From Pirellulales bacterium (lineage in GTDB: Bacteria > Planctomycetota > Planctomycetia > Pirellulales > JANQPP01), in the NCBI GenBank assembly GCA_028289405.1, contig JANQPP010000121.1:26185-90184 (forward strand): a stretch of 64,000 bases of DNA, written 5' to 3'. Each line of letters starts with the position of its first letter. The first letter of the stretch is position 1. Made by a program: the position numbers and the translations under genes. Under the pieces are notes generated by a model. The model saw nothing but the letters and a program-made list of their open reading frames with translations, did not search any database and had not been told where the DNA came from. This document shows positions 61,648-64,000 of the stretch, piece by piece.

Positions 61648-62715
61648 TCAAAAGCCTCCAAAACCACCGAGTTGATCCGCGGATTGTTGGAAGCTGAGGA
61701 TCGAGCGGTAGCTTAACGTGGCAAAACCGAAGAGCCGTTCCATCGGCGAAGTGACCTTGCCAATCATCGTATCCAAGGCGATCAGTTTGTCCTGGGCGAT
61801 GAACACGCGGTCGCCGGGCATGATTTGGAAATTCGACGTGGGGTCCGCTAGTTGCGTGATCGCGTTCCAATTGACAGGGAGGATCTGGTGCCGTCCCAAT
61901 TCGCCAGGTGCCGGTCGGGCAATCCAGATTTTCTTCGACGAAACCGAATCCAAGCCCTGGACCTGTGCGATAGCATCCAGCACGGTTTCGTTGCCCGTGA
62001 AGGGAAAATTCGTCACGGTGTCGCCAAGGCCCGCGCCTTGGGTAATTACGTAATACTGCTTGCTGTTGAGCGCGAACACATCCACCGAAACTTCGGGCTC
62101 ATCCAAGAAATTCGACAGATGCGCCTCGATGACTTGTTTGGCTTCCATCAATGTCAGGCCCACGACATTTACCGGACCATAGCTGCCGAGCATGATCGTC
62201 CCATCAGGGTAGACCAGGTGCTGCCCAGCAATCTGTTGCATGCCTGCAAAGGATACCAAGGACACATACGTTTCGGGTTCAAGTAGGAAGTTCCCTAGGT
62301 GATCCTCGATCCTCCGTTTTGCCTCATCAATTGAGAGGTTAGCCACGTTGACGCTCTCATAGGGTGGACCAAAGTTGATCGTGCCACCGGGCTCCACTAT
62401 GTAGTTGCCGTCGATCGGAAGGTCTGGGAGGGGATTGATGGCGCGAATATATAGCATGTCCAAGGAGTGTAACCGATAAGGCGGCTTCGGCGACGAATTG
62501 ATCACTTCCACTTGAAGAAGATCAGGAGGCTCGATGCGGTATGTCGGTAACACCGCCTTGGTCAACTCACGCGGTGCCTCAATCTCCTTCGGAGGGAGCA
62601 CGGGAGGAGGCGTACCACGTGGTGCAAGGATATGGCAGCCGCCTGCCCCACCGGCAAAGACGACGATCAGCATCCATTGCAAAATCCGGAGGTGTGCCGG
62701 GCGATATCTCGGCAT
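61648..62715 (-). CDS. Wza-like polysaccharide biosynthesis/export lipoprotein
   Basis: A 355-residue outer-membrane export protein (start MPRYRPAHLRIL; AGGAA about 9 bases upstream). The lipobox is GAGGCH (Cys27). Two poly-export/SLBB-type modules follow: VEPGGTINFGPPYESVNVANLSIDEAKRRIEDHL and YPDGTIMLGSYGPVNVVGLTLMEAKQVIEAHL. Later come YYVITQGAG (normally VxGxVxxPG-like) and FQIMPGDRVFIAQD. Proteins of this class form the outer-membrane channel for exported polysaccharide. No polymerase or Wzc gene is beside it; the polymer genes 42 kb away may be functional partners. Confidence 0.9.
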   Translation of the reverse strand: MPRYRPAHLRILQWMLIVVFAGGAGGCHILAPRGTPPPVLPPKEIEAPRELTKAVLPTYRIEPPDLLQVEVINSSPKPPYRLHSLDMLYIRAINPLPDLPIDGNYIVEPGGTINFGPPYESVNVANLSIDEAKRRIEDHLGNFLLEPETYVSLVSFAGMQQIAGQHLVYPDGTIMLGSYGPVNVVGLTLMEAKQVIEAHLSNFLDEPEVSVDVFALNSKQYYVITQGAGLGDTVTNFPFTGNETVLDAIAQVQGLDSVSSKKIWIARPAPGELGRHQILPVNWNAITQLADPTSNFQIMPGDRVFIAQDKLIALDTMIGKVTSPMERLFGFATLSYRSILSFQQSADQLGGFGGF

Positions 62716-63445
62716 GACAGTTGTTTCCTGATATCCGTTTTCGATCGGCGCTAGGGAACTAGCCGACGGAACACGATCCCATCTCAGACACTTGAATCGG
62801 TAACAACCCGCCAATCAGAACAGGATGTTTGTTCGTTTTTTTTCCTCTGATCCATAAAGTTACACATGCAGTGTGAATATAGGAAAAACACACAGCCCAG
62901 GAGACTCGCTTTGGCGGATTACAAGCCGAGCAAGTAGCTCACGCACTGGCTGGTCGCAAACCGGAAACATCTCTTCCAGGATTCAGCCTCCTCTATATCG
63001 CTTCAACTTCCAGCGGGGGACCGCCGATCGATCACGCACGTTGAAGCAGCTTCGCTTGTCCGCAGGCTTCCATTGAACCCGCATCCAGGGAAAGCCGATA
63101 ACCAAAATGCCATGCTGTTGCGAGCCGCTCCGCCTAGCCCTACACCATGAGGTAGGTTTGCGTATCGCCCACGATCCCCGGAATACCGGAGCCGGTCCAC
63201 GGCAAGACGGCCAGTTTGTGAATCCATTCACAAAGGGCTAATTCGTAACCTCCGTGTTGCACAACCATGCGGCAATTTGAGTCCGCTGGCTCCCTGGTTC
63301 CGCGGCTGCAATCAGTTCGCGAGCAAGAGGATAGGCTCAAAGAGGGAGCTTCGGCGAAGCCAAGTGGCGCAAAACTGATATTGTCTCCACACCGCCTAGT
63401 TCATACGATTCCATAGGTTCCCGAGGCTCACGAGGGAGTTTACCG
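62716..63445. other. Gene-free stretch upstream of the Wza-like gene
   Basis: About 730 bp with no convincing gene. A T-run near 62831-62842 and an imperfect dyad (TTACAC/GTGTGA, 62860-62876) lie where the minus-strand promoter should be. A minus-strand frame of 66 codons (63140-63340) ends in a plausible-looking peptide but has no Shine-Dalgarno site or known family. It might be a gene remnant. Confidence 0.45.
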
Positions 63446-63724
63446 ATGTCTACAATCTCATCTTCACACCAGTCCGTGCCAGACATGGACGGCGCGATCG
63501 TCCAATCCAGCGCGACGCCCTCACATACACCCGAAGCTTCGTCACCCCATGAAAAATGGGAGACTGCTCTACGGTTGTGGTTGAATTGGAACGACGCATA
63601 CGAGCGGATGTCGTCTAATCTTTACGAAGCCGGCAATGACCAGCGGGCGCTCGAAGACCTGATGGACCGGATGGAACAGGCGCGCCAGCAGGCAATCGAT
63701 TTATCCCGAGAGTTATTGCGCTAG
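63446..63724 (+). CDS. Small helical protein of unknown function
   Basis: A 92-residue protein with GAGGGAG seven bases before the ATG, which makes it a credible gene. The first 35 residues are Ser/Pro-rich and disordered; the remainder (WETALRLWLNWNDAYERM through MEQARQQAIDLSRELL) forms two amphipathic helices, probably a hairpin. No family was recognised. It lies alone between the gene-free stretch and the transposase end. Confidence 0.65.
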   Translation: MSTISSSHQSVPDMDGAIVQSSATPSHTPEASSPHEKWETALRLWLNWNDAYERMSSNLYEAGNDQRALEDLMDRMEQARQQAIDLSRELLR

Positions 63725-63918
63725 TCTCGTGCGGACTCGTAGCCTTCGCGGCTCAAGAATTCACGAGTCCGAAAAGCGAAGTAGCCGCTAGACTCATCTA
63801 TATCCGCTTTAGCACTCCGCGGCGTGAGGAAACACTAGCCGCACGTGAGGCTGCCGCAACCGAAACACACTTCCGTGTCGCACATTCCACGGAGCTCAAG
63901 TACTAGAGCGGTTTCATT

Positions 63919-64000
63919 TTAGGTGTAGCGGTACCCGCAGTGCTGGAAATAATTTCGGCACTCTGCTTCGTTGAACTGATCGAGTGCGGTGCCACATCGT
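63919..64000 (-). CDS. IS630-family transposase, C-terminal end (cut by window edge)
   Basis: Only the last 26 residues and TAA stop are inside the window. They read LDQFNEAECRNYFQHCGYRYT, which fits the conserved C-terminus of IS630/Tc1-mariner-type transposases (pattern FTxxECANYFxxAGY). The rest lies beyond position 64000. The bases after the stop, down to a TA at 63904-63905, could contain the element's terminal repeat, since IS630 elements duplicate TA on insertion. Confidence 0.6.
   Translation of the reverse strand, partial: RCGTALDQFNEAECRNYFQHCGYRYT

Noticed and set aside
63000..63047. Inverted repeat GCTTCAAC/GTTGAAGC as an insertion-sequence end
   Set aside because: Only 8 bp with a 32-bp gap, no transposase between, and no target duplication seen.
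63140..63340. 66-codon minus-strand frame
   Set aside because: No ribosome binding site and no recognisable family; the C-terminal part looks protein-like, so a remnant is possible but not supported.

Overview
The window looks like chromosomal DNA of a planctomycete, most likely of the Pirellulales type. The grounds are protein families rather than any rRNA: a large secreted protein with the planctomycete-type N-terminal motif LEPLEQRELLA and dockerin-like repeats, a PEP-CTERM protein, DUF1080, Gfo/Idh/MocA, DUF1573 and DUF4416 proteins, MoxR/DUF58 and von Willebrand A/coiled-coil membrane proteins, a bacterial formylmethanofuran dehydrogenase subunit B, and NarL-type signalling. The genus cannot be fixed from what is visible. 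Base composition is moderately GC-rich, so almost every gene has long chance reading frames on the opposite strand; these were left out.

Layout. 1-2748 (minus): MoxR ATPase, DUF58 protein and a BatD-like membrane lipoprotein cut by the left edge. 3056-7248: a small membrane protein, glucosamine-6-phosphate deaminase, an orphan ParA ATPase, a possible structured RNA with terminator, and a beta-barrel outer-membrane protein with Cys-rich and His-rich N-terminal segments. 7367-9790: a TPR protein, tRNA-Gln(CTG), and a degenerate NtrC-like regulator. 9848-20442 (minus): GlgC, asparagine synthase/amidotransferase, a tetrahaem cytochrome lipoprotein, a DUF1573 protein, an O-antigen-ligase-like TPR protein, a WecA/MraY-like phosphoglycosyl transferase and a DUF4416 protein. 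This is largely an envelope-polysaccharide set. 20702-24778: a giant modular extracellular protein.

25189-34164: a conserved planctomycete protein, pyruvate phosphate dikinase, a Tat-exported oxidoreductase, a cyclase/cupin pair, a DUF1080 protein and LarE. 34723-41317: a DUF4175-like coiled-coil membrane protein and a VWA/amidotransferase-fold membrane protein, separated by an AT-richer PEP-CTERM gene with its own terminator. 41456-46307: a histidine kinase and response regulator, then a DoxX/dihaem cytochrome pair. 46350-49013 (minus): a secretin-N-domain repeat protein without a visible secretin pore.

50008-56449 is the most unusual block: a GAF-HlyD fusion, a second HlyD adaptor and a PqqD-like/M50 protease/HlyD fusion, with no ABC, RND or TolC gene beside them. 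A nested hairpin precedes the third gene. Downstream lie a strong 26-bp palindrome, a very acidic small protein and an HTH/zinc-ribbon protein. 56649-63724: protoporphyrinogen oxidase, a lipoprotein, an orphan FhcB, a Pro-rich lipoprotein, a Wza-like export protein and a small helical protein. The right edge cuts the C-terminus of an IS630-type transposase.

Working together: GlcN-6-P deaminase, GlgC, the amidotransferase, the phosphoglycosyl transferase, the O-antigen-ligase-like protein and the Wza-like protein concern sugar nucleotides and exported polysaccharide. The PEP-CTERM and dockerin-bearing proteins are probably surface products. The HlyD/M50 block is best read as an envelope export or proteolysis complex of unknown cargo.
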